Below are positions 21,716-30,698 of a stretch of 64,000 bases of DNA, piece after piece. This DNA is from Impatiens glandulifera. Its lineage: Eukaryota > Streptophyta > Magnoliopsida > Ericales > Balsaminaceae. The notes beneath the pieces are model-generated. The model was not told the DNA's origin. It did no database searches and saw nothing but the letters and a program-made list of their open reading frames with translations. Each line of letters opens with the position of its first letter. The first letter of the stretch is position 1. Both the position numbers and the translations under genes were made by a program. The stretch spans positions 1-64,000 of the forward strand of contig NW_025919537.1 of assembly GCF_907164915.1 (NCBI RefSeq), given 5' to 3'.

Positions 21716-21990
21716 AAGATCAAACGTCTTCATTTAATGCAGTTGTGAATACGAGCAGTTCGGGATTTGTAGTTGTGAGCATCATAAATTCAAAGAGTCA
21801 TAAAGCATTAAATTCTAGAGAGATAAAGTTCTGTATTCTAAAGTCGGTTTGCCTAAAACCGGAAGTCACTTGTGTGATATTGTGTTGAGTTGTTGTATTA
21901 CATCAAAAGTGTGAGTTTGGTGTAACCGGCGAGTAGCGAAGTTGGGCTCGACCGGAAGTGTAATTGTAACTCTAAAGAGTTAGTGGAGAT

Positions 21991-22014
21991 CCTTCTCATA
22001 ACCTGAGAAGAAGG
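21991..22014 (+). other. Possible LTR RNA stem-loop
   Basis: CCTT-CTCA pairs with TGAG-AAG-AAGG, leaving a 3-base bulge. Elements 1, 3 and 4 have CTCG/CGAG at the inner stem, a covarying pair. Confidence 0.45.
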
Positions 22015-22389
22015 GGTGCGTAGGAGGGTTTGCTCCGAACATCCATAAACAAATCTCCTTGTCTTGTGTTCTTTCATTTCGCTTTCATTTCCCGCTGTCT
22101 TACCGTAAACCGCAAACCAATTATACCTCCAAAACCGGTCACTCACATTCGTTAAACATCTTCCTCCTTAAACATCATCTAAAGTCGCAAACGTTGCTTC
22201 AACCTGAAACAGACACTTCCGCCCTTGAACACCGGTTCAAGAGTCTGTGACAGATTGTGCAGTGCTGAGAACGGTTTTAGTCTCTAACCGGACTATCACC
22301 AAGTTGTGTGTGTGTTGTTGTAAGCGGTCACCCTTAACCGAAACCGGAAACACCCCCGGTCCTCCAAGGGCGCCCCCGATCCAAACAAG

Positions 22390-22401
22390 TGGTATCAGAG
22401 C
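22390..22401 (+). promoter_or_regulatory. Primer binding site (tRNA-iMet)
   Basis: TGGTATCAGAGC, two bases after the 5' LTR. All twelve bases are complementary to the 3' end of plant initiator tRNA-Met. Confidence 0.92.
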
Positions 22402-22428
22402 GAGGTTCTTAGCACTCAAGCAACCAAA

Positions 22429-24285
22429 ATGGTGGGAAGCATGACTCACAGCGACAAGCCGCCAATGCTAAACAGCGAAGCATTTAGCAGTTGGAAAAAG
22501 CAGATGTATTTACATCTGATAACGCTAGATGATGAGATGAGCCGAGTCCTGAAAGAAGGACCGATCAAGATCAACAAGGAGGAAAGCCAGTGGACAAGTG
22601 AAGATCGGAGAAGAAGCAACCTGGACAACCATTGCATGAGGCATATCTATAAGGCTATAGATAACAACACTTTGAACAAAATATCAGAGTGTGACAATGC
22701 AAAGGAAGCCTGGGAAACGATCATCCAGATCCACGAAGGAAACGAAAGAACCAAGGAGAACAAAATCTTGGTGGCTACGCAGAAGTATGAAAATATAAGG
22801 ATGAAACCGGGAGAAAACATGAAAGAATTTAGCAACCGGTTCACCAGCGTAGTAAGCGAGCTTCAGACACTCGGAAAGAAGTATGACAACCGAGAAGTGA
22901 TAATCAAAGCTCTAAGATCCTTGCCAAGCACGTGGGATATCAAGACCATGGTGATGAGGGAATCCAGTACCCTTGGGCAGATGAAGTTGCACGATGTGTT
23001 TGAGGACCTGAAAGCCTACGAATTCGAGATTAATTCTCGGATCGAAGATGAAACATCAACATCAACCGCAACAAGAGCTCTGGTCACATCGGTGGAACCG
23101 GCGGCTCCAGTATCAACCGCACCGGCTCCAGTCAAAAATACTGATCAAATAACTGACGATGTGATGGCGATGCTAGCCCAGAAATTCGGAAAATTCATGA
23201 AGAAGAGCCAACCACCATCTAATAATGACTTTAATTATAACTATGTAGATAAATCAAACAAAAGATGTTATAACTGTGATGGTTTTGGACATTTCAGGTC
23301 AGAGTGTAGAAAGCCAAGAAGAGACGATAGAAAACCGGAGGGAAACTATTAAGGAAATAACTATCAAGGGAACAATCATCAAGGCAACCGGTATCAGGGA
23401 AACAATTATCAAGGAAACAATTATCGGGTAAACAACAATAACCAACGAAACGACTACCGAAGAAATGATGATCAACGTGCTGATGAAGGAAAGGAGATCC
23501 AAAAAGCTCTCATTGCATCAGACGGTGGAAGTGAATGGGCATATTCCGACAATGAAGATGGTGAAGAGAAAGTAACATGCTTCATGGCAAACGACGAAGA
23601 GGTATTCGATTTCTCTTCTGATGAATTTACTAAAGAAGATCTAGTATCTGCACTCAACCAAATGGTTGCTGAGTTCAGAAATATATCTGCGTATATGCCA
23701 ACACCTGTAACCGAACAAGTAAATGATGAAAACAATAAAACACATAAAACTGAAACATATGAATCGGATGAACTATTCTCGGATGATGAGGAGACAGTTC
23801 AACCGGTAACTGAAACCGATGAACGAGCTATGTATGTCACAGCTGCGTGGGAGAGATCACGTCAAGCAGTAAAACAAATGTGTAATTATAAACGACATCC
23901 AAAATGTAGGTATGGTATCGGTTATGATCCAAGTAAACAAAATGAAGTAAAACAATCTAACGGGATGAGACTAACGAAAAATAATCTTCCGTTTATAAAA
24001 TTTATCAAAAGCTCACAAACTGAAAATGATCTAAAACCGGAAGAAACTCTTAAGTATGTAGGTCCCAACGAATCTGAAAAATGGCTTCATCCTGAGAGAA
24101 GGAAAGCCAACCGGAAATCAAATAAGAATAAAAATCGACATCAAAGAAGTCCATCACCACATAAGGCATTCTTGAGCAACGACCAAGAAGTTAAGCCAAA
24201 TATCATCAAAACAATAACCGGGAAAGTGATCCGACTAATTCAAGTCTGGATCCCAAAGGGACTAATCAACCATGGACCCAACTAG
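22429..24285 (+). pseudogene. gag: gag, one internal nonsense codon
   Basis: One continuous frame of 618 residues except for TAA at about 23350-23352, in a run of NYQGN-type repeats where CAA (Gln) is expected. That is a single C-to-T change. The N-terminal half has MLNSEAFSSWKKQMYLHLITLD, WTSEDRRRSNLDNH, ETIIQIHEGNERTKENKI and AYEFEINSR, matching the gags of Elements 3 and 4. A zinc knuckle CYNCDGFGHFRSEC (CX2CX4HX4C) lies at about residues 280-293. The acidic C-terminal half ends [13 protein letters not shown]. Gag forms the cytoplasmic particle and binds element RNA. It overlaps pol by 14 bases. Confidence 0.9.
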
Positions 24286-27200
24286 ATGTGGGTACCAACA
24301 ATGTGTAAATACTTGTTTGTTGCAGGTTAGGAGAAGCAACCGGTTAAGGAATTCTGAATGGTACTTAGACAGCGGATGCTCAAGACATATGACCGGAAAC
24401 AAGGAGCTACTAACCGACATCAAGTACGAAACCGGAGCATTCATCACATTCGGGGATAACTCAAAAGGTAAAACCGTGGGCAAGGGTAAGATTGTCCATG
24501 GTGAACTATCCATAAATAATGTGCTATTGGTAGAAAAGCTAAGTTTTAATTTACTAAGCATAAGCCAGATGTGTGATGTGGGCTACAAAGTTGAATTTCA
24601 TAAAAACTCATGCTTAGTCAAGAATCAAAATGATGAAACTTTGTTAACCGGTAACCGGATAGGAAATATTTATAAAGTAAATTGGAAAACTGATTTCGAA
24701 AAACCTGTGTGTATGATAGCCGGAAATGATCCAAATTGGCTTTGGCATAAACGGTTAAATCACTTGAATTTCAAAACGATTAACTTTATTTGTTCCAAGG
24801 AACTGGTTCACGGTTTTCCAAATATTAAATTCTCAAAAGATAAAGTATGTGCTGCATGTCAAATGGGAAAACAAGTGAAATCTTCTTTTAAAAGTAAAGG
24901 AAATTATCAATCTGAAAGATGTCTAGAATTGCTGCATATGGATTTGTTTGGTCCGGTTAAAGTTACGAGTTTAGGAGGCATGCATTATACTATGGTAGTT
25001 GTTGATGATTACTCTAAATTCACTTGGGTCACCTTTCTAGCTTCTAAAAATCAAGCAACTTCAAACTTGATTAAACTGATTTTGAGAATACAAAATGAAA
25101 AATCTATTAAAGTGAACAAAATTAGAAGTGATAGAGGAACTGAGTTCATTAATAGCAATTTAACTACTTTTCTTGATGATTCCGGTATTAGGCACGAGTT
25201 GTCTAGTGCCAGAACTCCTCAACAAAACGGCCTGGCTGAGAGAAGAAACCGAACTCTCAAGGAAGCCGCAAGGTCAATGATAGCCGATTCGGGTATCGCT
25301 CAAAAATTTTGGGCTGAAGCTATCAACACCGCCTGTTATACACAAAATCGATCTCTAGTAACTAAACGGTTTTCAAAAACTCCTTTTGAAATCTATTTTG
25401 ATAAAATTCCAAATGTACGGTATTTTCGAATTTTTGGTAGTAAATGTTTTGTTCATAATAACGGCAAGAAGTACTTGACCGCTTTTGATGCTAAATCCGA
25501 TGAGGGAATAATGTTGGGATACTCAGCTGTAAGTAAAGCATACCGAGTATATAATACTAGGACTTTAACAGTTGAAGAAACCGCACACGTTGTTTTCGAT
25601 GAATCGGTTGAGCGAAACACTGCATTACCCTTCGACCTTCACAACAGAATGGAAAATTTCAATATCTATTCTGATGATGAAGACGAGGTTCCGGTTTTTA
25701 GACGTTTTGTCAAGGACCAAGCGGTTGATGTTGAAATTCAACCTGATCAAGCTGCCTTACCGCAGAAAGTTGACGATTCAGTTTCTACTGAAGAAATCGG
25801 TCGGTCTGACTCTGTTCAACCTACCGATCAGTCTAACCTTGATCAGCCAGCCGAAAGCTTGGTAGACACGTCTCGGATTAACCTCAGAAGGAACAAAAAT
25901 CATCCTCTTGAACTAGTAATAGGTAACATTTCCTCACCCGTCCGAACTAGGCAACAAAATTTGGATCACTATGGAAACTCTGCTTTCATATCACAAATTG
26001 AGCCGAAAAAGGTGGATGAAGCACTGTCAGATCCGGATTGGATCTTGGCAATGCAAGAGGAATTAAACGAGTTTGAGAGAAATAAAGTCTGGTACCTAGT
26101 TCCTAGACCGAAAAATAAACCGGTTATAGGCACACGATGGGTATTCAGAAATAAACTCAATGAAGACGGTTTAGTTACGAGGAACAAAGCCCGGTTAGTG
26201 GCTCAAGGCTATAAACAGGAAGAAGGGATTGATTTTGAAGAATCATTCGCCCCTGTAGCTAGACTTGAAGCTATTAGAATATTTTTAGCATATGCAGCTT
26301 TCAAAAAGTTCAAAGTTTATCAAATGGATGTTAAAAGCGCTTTTCTAAACGGTAAGGTAAATGAAGAGGTGTATGTTAATCAACCTCCAGGTTTCAAAAA
26401 TCCAGAACATGAAAATCACGTTTACCGGCTAAATAAGGCCCTTTACGGTTTGAAACAAGCTCCAAGAGCTTGGTATGACACTTTGACTCAATTTCTTTTT
26501 GATCACAAATTTACAATCGGCTCAGTAGATAAAACCTTATTTAAATTTGAAAGAAAGGAGCAAATCTTACTTGTTCAGATTTATGTTGACGATATCATAT
26601 TCGGATCAACCGATCCAAAGTTATGTGATAAATTTTCGAAAATGATGACTGATAGATTTCAAATGAGTATGATGGGGGAAATGAGTTTCTTTCTAGGGCT
26701 TCAGGTTAAGCAGATGGAAGTTGGAATATTTATAAGCCAACCGAAATATACAGCCGAACTGCTGAAGAGATTTGGGATGGATACTTGTGCCGAAGCGGCT
26801 ACGCCAATGAGTCCTTCTGTGAAGCTGGACAAAGATGAAGATGGTCAGGCCGTTGACATCACCGCGTATAGAGGAATGATCGGTTCACTGTTATATCTCA
26901 CAGCCAGCCGACCTGATATTCTGTTTGCGGTTGGAGTATGCGGGAGGTTCCAAGCAAATCCAAAGCAATCTCATTATACGGCGGCTAAGAGAATCTTAAA
27001 ATATCTAAAGGGAACTCAAGAAGTGGGACTCTGGTATCCAAAAGACTCGAGCTTCAACCTAATAAGTTATTCCGATGCCGATTACGCGGGATGCAAAATC
27101 GACAGAAAGAGTACAAGTGGAACCTGCCAGTTTCTGGGTGACCGGTTAGTTACCTGGAGCAGCAAGAAACAAACGTCAGTTGCAACGTCAACCGCAGAGG

Positions 27201-27535
27201 CGGAGTACTTAGCGGCTGGAAGCTGCTGTGCACAACTCCTCTGGATTCAACAGCAACTCAGGGACTTCGGAATAGAAGCAAAGGAGTCGCCAATTTTCCG
27301 TGACAACACCAGCGCCATAGCAATCACATACAATCCGGTGTTGCACTCAAGAACGAAGCATATCGACATTCGACATCATTTCATCCGGGAGCATGTTCAG
27401 GAGAAACACATCCGGCTGGAATATGTGTCAACCGAGCAACAAGTAGCGGACATCTTCACGAAACCGCTACAGGAAGCTAAGTTTTCACATTTTCGAAATA
27501 TTCTGGGTCTTACAAATTTAAATCAATTGATATAA
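24272..27535 (+). CDS. pol: Copia pol polyprotein, 1087 aa, open
   Basis: Domain order is PR-INT-RT-RNase H, which defines Ty1/Copia. The protease active site is [10 protein letters not shown] (Asp at about residue 33). The integrase zinc finger has HKRLNHLN and CAACQMGK (about 158-205). Catalytic residues lie in HMDLFGP (about 225), RSDRGTEF (about 287) and [13 protein letters not shown] (about 323). RT has [25 protein letters not shown] and an intact YVDD (about 771). RNase H has [22 protein letters not shown] (about 976) and RDNTSAIAI. The first ATG overlaps the gag end in the +1 frame. A single unusual residue is R for C in IFRDNTS. All catalytic positions look intact, so the enzyme could be active. 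Confidence 0.95.
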   Translation: MDPTRCGYQQCVNTCLLQVRRSNRLRNSEWYLDSGCSRHMTGNKELLTDIKYETGAFITFGDNSKGKTVGKGKIVHGELSINNVLLVEKLSFNLLSISQMCDVGYKVEFHKNSCLVKNQNDETLLTGNRIGNIYKVNWKTDFEKPVCMIAGNDPNWLWHKRLNHLNFKTINFICSKELVHGFPNIKFSKDKVCAACQMGKQVKSSFKSKGNYQSERCLELLHMDLFGPVKVTSLGGMHYTMVVVDDYSKFTWVTFLASKNQATSNLIKLILRIQNEKSIKVNKIRSDRGTEFINSNLTTFLDDSGIRHELSSARTPQQNGLAERRNRTLKEAARSMIADSGIAQKFWAEAINTACYTQNRSLVTKRFSKTPFEIYFDKIPNVRYFRIFGSKCFVHNNGKKYLTAFDAKSDEGIMLGYSAVSKAYRVYNTRTLTVEETAHVVFDESVERNTALPFDLHNRMENFNIYSDDEDEVPVFRRFVKDQAVDVEIQPDQAALPQKVDDSVSTEEIGRSDSVQPTDQSNLDQPAESLVDTSRINLRRNKNHPLELVIGNISSPVRTRQQNLDHYGNSAFISQIEPKKVDEALSDPDWILAMQEELNEFERNKVWYLVPRPKNKPVIGTRWVFRNKLNEDGLVTRNKARLVAQGYKQEEGIDFEESFAPVARLEAIRIFLAYAAFKKFKVYQMDVKSAFLNGKVNEEVYVNQPPGFKNPEHENHVYRLNKALYGLKQAPRAWYDTLTQFLFDHKFTIGSVDKTLFKFERKEQILLVQIYVDDIIFGSTDPKLCDKFSKMMTDRFQMSMMGEMSFFLGLQVKQMEVGIFISQPKYTAELLKRFGMDTCAEAATPMSPSVKLDKDEDGQAVDITAYRGMIGSLLYLTASRPDILFAVGVCGRFQANPKQSHYTAAKRILKYLKGTQEVGLWYPKDSSFNLISYSDADYAGCKIDRKSTSGTCQFLGDRLVTWSSKKQTSVATSTAEAEYLAAGSCCAQLLWIQQQLRDFGIEAKESPIFRDNTSAIAITYNPVLHSRTKHIDIRHHFIREHVQEKHIRLEYVSTEQQVADIFTKPLQEAKFSHFRNILGLTNLNQLI

Positions 27536-28241
27536 TCATGATGCATGTAAAACCGGGATATGCGTTCAGGGAGAAGCTAAAGCTTCTCAAACCATATTTT
27601 AATAGGCTATTAATAAATCAAATATGCTAACCGGGAGGAAATCTCCGGTTATGCCCGACTACTTCAATTTTCAAATCAAATGTATGTCTACTATGGGGTT
27701 GAAATAACAAGGTTGAAGTAAAAAAAAAAAATCCAAAATTGAACAATTGTTGATATCAATCAACTATTTTTCATAAACGGAAATACCCTACTAAAACCGG
27801 TCATGGAAAACCGCTTAGTACATATGCACTTTTGGTATGATGAAATGAATTTTTCCGGTTAACCTGAGATGACTAACTAAGTTTTTGTGCATATCTTGAA
27901 AAATGACGCCTATAATTAATTAAACACAAGTTTACCACAATCGAGATGACGACATGTGTCCATCATCAAGAGAGGGAAACTTACATCTTGTCAATAGATA
28001 TTGTCATCATTGTTATCTTAGTAATTATTAGATTTACCTTGGAAATAACCATTAGTTACTTCAACAAGTTAAGTCTATTTAATAGCCGATGACATCATCA
28101 GGCATGCTTAACTTCATTTAATACCAAGCCGAATCCACGGGCTATATAAACCATGCTTAATCCTTGTCAAAACATCACAAGTTCACTATTCACAAGAACC
28201 ATCCTTGAGATAAAATCATCCTTTTTCTCTCACAAACAAAC
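27536..28241 (+). other. pol-gene A spacer with TATA box
   Basis: 706 bp without a gene. A poly(A) run starts at 27719. TATATAAA at 28143-28150 lies 99 bp before the gene A ATG, followed by an AC/CT-rich leader. Confidence 0.6.
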
Positions 28242-29003
28242 ATGAACTCCAACCCTTTAGCCAAGAAGATCTTACTGGCAGATTTTGAGTCAATCTACCA
28301 GTATGAGGATCATGAAGTCAGGGAATTGTTCTTAGCCATCGAAAGGAGCGGGCTAAGAAGTTTCCTTGAGAACAGGTTCATCATCGACTACCTTGTAGTC
28401 GAGGAACTGTTCGAAACCGTAAAAGAGGTGCATCGAGAGATACTCGTCGCACAGGTTTACGGACAAAAATTCCTTTTCAGCGAGACGGATTTCGCTGTAT
28501 ACTGCGGTTTACCCAATGAAGGGGTAACCGACCTGACTTATTCCCCGGCGACAATGGAAGAGATGTGTCACCGGTTCTCTGGATCTAACATCCCGGTTAA
28601 ACCCTGGGGTGCTAAGAGTAAACTTTCTCATAAGTACCAGATTCTCTGCGAGATTCTGGGAAAATCTGTCTTGTGCAGAGAGAAGAGTTACTACTACACT
28701 CAAAGGGTCTTTGAGATGATGATCGCTGTAACGGTTGGGACACCGGTCAACTGGTCCTGGATCATCTTCAGCAACCTGAAGATGATGATTCTCTCCAACA
28801 AAACCGGATACGCTCCTCAGCTGAGCGGTTTCTGCGCAAGTCTGGAGATCCATTCTGGAGCGTTCGTCACTCTGCACCCAAGGCACGTGCTCACCAAAGA
28901 ACGAGTACAAGAAATGATCGATCGGTGGGAAGCGGTCAAGGCTAGAAGAATTCAAGCGGCTGAGGCTTCAACCGCTCAAACAGCTGAATCATCGAACGTC
29001 TAA
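28242..29003 (+). CDS. Accessory gene A protein, 253 aa
   Basis: The start MNSNPLAKKILLADFESI is the only ATG in position, 99 bp after a TATA box. Shared-domain landmarks are ADFES at about 13, SGLRSFLEN at about 37, VVEELFETV at about 52, FLFSETDFAVYCGLPNEG at about 78-95, YQILCEILGKSV at about 132, TPVNWSWIIFSNLKMMI at about 167 and YAPQLSGF at about 189. A charged helical tail (VQEMIDRWEAVKARR) ends the protein. No signal peptide, membrane span or enzyme motif is seen. It lies downstream of pol in the same orientation with a separate promoter. Its function is unknown. Confidence 0.85.
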   Translation: MNSNPLAKKILLADFESIYQYEDHEVRELFLAIERSGLRSFLENRFIIDYLVVEELFETVKEVHREILVAQVYGQKFLFSETDFAVYCGLPNEGVTDLTYSPATMEEMCHRFSGSNIPVKPWGAKSKLSHKYQILCEILGKSVLCREKSYYYTQRVFEMMIAVTVGTPVNWSWIIFSNLKMMILSNKTGYAPQLSGFCASLEIHSGAFVTLHPRHVLTKERVQEMIDRWEAVKARRIQAAEASTAQTAESSNV

Positions 29004-29426
29004 ACCTGTCCTGTCTCTTTTCTTTCTTTTTTTCCTTACAAAACCGGTACTTTTGATGTACTACCGGTTTTGTACTTCAATTAATGAAATAGATTCCTTT
29101 TTCTTTCAAATCAAAATCTACAACATTAAATGCGTCGTATCAAAAATATATCATTCTATCCTTGGAAATATAAATTCTCATTATCAAAAAGCATGCCTGA
29201 ATTGATTTGACAAGACTTGCTTTTATTCTCTTGAAAAACCACAAAATCATTAATACCTAAGCATAAACGGCTAGATTTTCAAATCCCAGCATTAAATGCC
29301 CTCATTCACTCCAGGCTATAAAAGGGGTTCAACCTCCATCTTTCAAATTACGCCTTCAAGCATTCCTCTCTCTAAGAATTCAAAAGCTTAAGAACTCTCC
29401 TAAGTCTTCTTCATTCTCTCTTCATC
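29004..29426 (+). promoter_or_regulatory. Gene A 3' end and gene B promoter
   Basis: A palindromic AAAACCGGTAC...GTACTACCGGTTTT pair lies at about 29040-29075, just after gene A, and may mark its 3' end. TATAAAAGGGG (29317-29327) lies 110 bp before the gene B ATG, with a CTCTCT-rich leader. Confidence 0.6.
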
Positions 29427-30185
29427 ATGTCTACTGAAATCAGAAACACTCTGATCATTGACTTTGAAGACATCAAGCATAGCTACGACCATGAATGCAT
29501 TTATCAACACATCATAGCTTCTGGCCTGAAAGGCTTCCTCAAAGGCTCTGACCTCATCCTCGTGGATGAGGTGTACGAATTTTTCAACAACGGTCACGTT
29601 CTAGATGATGGCAGCATTCGCACCATCATCGACGGTCAATTCCTCCAGTTTTCTGAGGAGGAATTTGCCACTTTCTTTCACCTTCCCACGGAAGGTTTCT
29701 CCGACTTTCCGACGCCGCATCTAACGGCTAAGGAAATCTTTTTCAAGATCTTTTCTTCCTCCTATGCTCCGGTTAAGGACTTCGGGAAGAAAGAAGACCT
29801 CGCTCCCCATTATCAAGTCTTTCACGACTTGGTTCAAAGGTCTATCATAGGCCGAATGCCCAACCAGAACTACAGCCGGGAGGCATTCGACATTATGATA
29901 GCAATCATTCGTGAAACCGACATCAACTGGTCATCCTATCTATTCAATAAGCTAAAGCTGCTTATGACCGGTAAGAGGGGAAAGATCAGCTACGCTCCTC
30001 AGATCACCCGGTTCCTCATGTCCAAACGTCGCAACCTTGGAAAAGGTGTTCCGGTTGGATCCTTCAACACCATTACTATAGAAATGGTCTATAAATGGGT
30101 GTCAAGGATTGAGAAACGGTCTCCTCAGAACACCATGGAAAAGTGGTACGAAAGAAGACTGGAAGGAGGATGGTTCACCGAATAA
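29427..30185 (+). CDS. Accessory gene B protein, 252 aa
   Basis: MSTEIRNTLIIDFEDI begins the shared domain. It continues with ASGLKGFLKG (about 31), VYEFFNNGHV (about 49), LQFSEEEFATFFHLPTEGFSDF (about 72-93), YQVFHDLVQRSI (about 132), TDINWSSYLFNKLKLLM (about 172) and ISYAPQITRFLM (about 190). The short C-terminal tail is Arg/Glu/Trp-rich (KWYERRLEGGW). It is closest to gene B of the other elements (LPTEGFSDF and NQ.YS segments are shared), so orthology across elements is clear. It has its own TATA box. No known enzyme motif or membrane segment is visible; the function is unknown. Confidence 0.85.
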   Translation: MSTEIRNTLIIDFEDIKHSYDHECIYQHIIASGLKGFLKGSDLILVDEVYEFFNNGHVLDDGSIRTIIDGQFLQFSEEEFATFFHLPTEGFSDFPTPHLTAKEIFFKIFSSSYAPVKDFGKKEDLAPHYQVFHDLVQRSIIGRMPNQNYSREAFDIMIAIIRETDINWSSYLFNKLKLLMTGKRGKISYAPQITRFLMSKRRNLGKGVPVGSFNTITIEMVYKWVSRIEKRSPQNTMEKWYERRLEGGWFTE

Positions 30186-30421
30186 ACCTGTTGTTCTAAT
30201 CTCTTTTCCGGTTTCTGGTCATTTTGCTGTACGACCAGAACCGCTCCTATGTCTCTCCTCTCCTACATTAATGAAATATTTCAGTTTTCTTTTTATTTTT
30301 CATTCTCATTATTTCATTCCGGTTTCTCAAACTCATACTCAAAATTAAAGTTAACTTAACAATCTCCGGTTAACAAATTATCAATAGAAACCGAAATTTC
30401 AAGCAAAACGAAAATTCGAAA

Positions 30422-30584
30422 AATCTTAACCGCCCATGGTTTTACCTTTCAAATTTACCGCCCATCAAAATTCCGCCTTTACCGCCGAAAGTTACGGCAG
30501 TAACTTTTGGAGGGAAAATTGGCGCCAAAAACTTCAAGTTGACGGTTCATCTTCAAAACTGCCTGGAACCGCCATCTATATAAA
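30422..30584 (+). promoter_or_regulatory. Gene C promoter with E2F-like site
   Basis: ATTGGCGCCAAAA (30518-30530) contains TTTGGCGC on the minus strand, an exact TTTSSCGC match. Several CCGCCC/CCGCC words precede it. TATATAAA is at 30577-30584, 115 bp before the gene C ATG. Confidence 0.65.
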
Positions 30585-30698
30585 CTTAAACCAGCCCATT
30601 CAACACATGCGCTTTCTCTCTCTAAAAACTTCCAGAACTTCAAAGATTCTCTCTCTCCGATCATCATCATCTTCATCTCCCTTCCTCAAAAATTATCA

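Larger units (their letters stand above)
21110..22387 (+). repeat. Element 2 5' LTR
   Basis: 1278 bp, TGATAGAAAAATTAAG to GATCCAAACA, rich in ACCGG words. TATAAAAGG lies at 21707-21715. One base is missing in the otherwise conserved TGACGTAGGAG (TGCGTAGGAG here). Confidence 0.95.
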
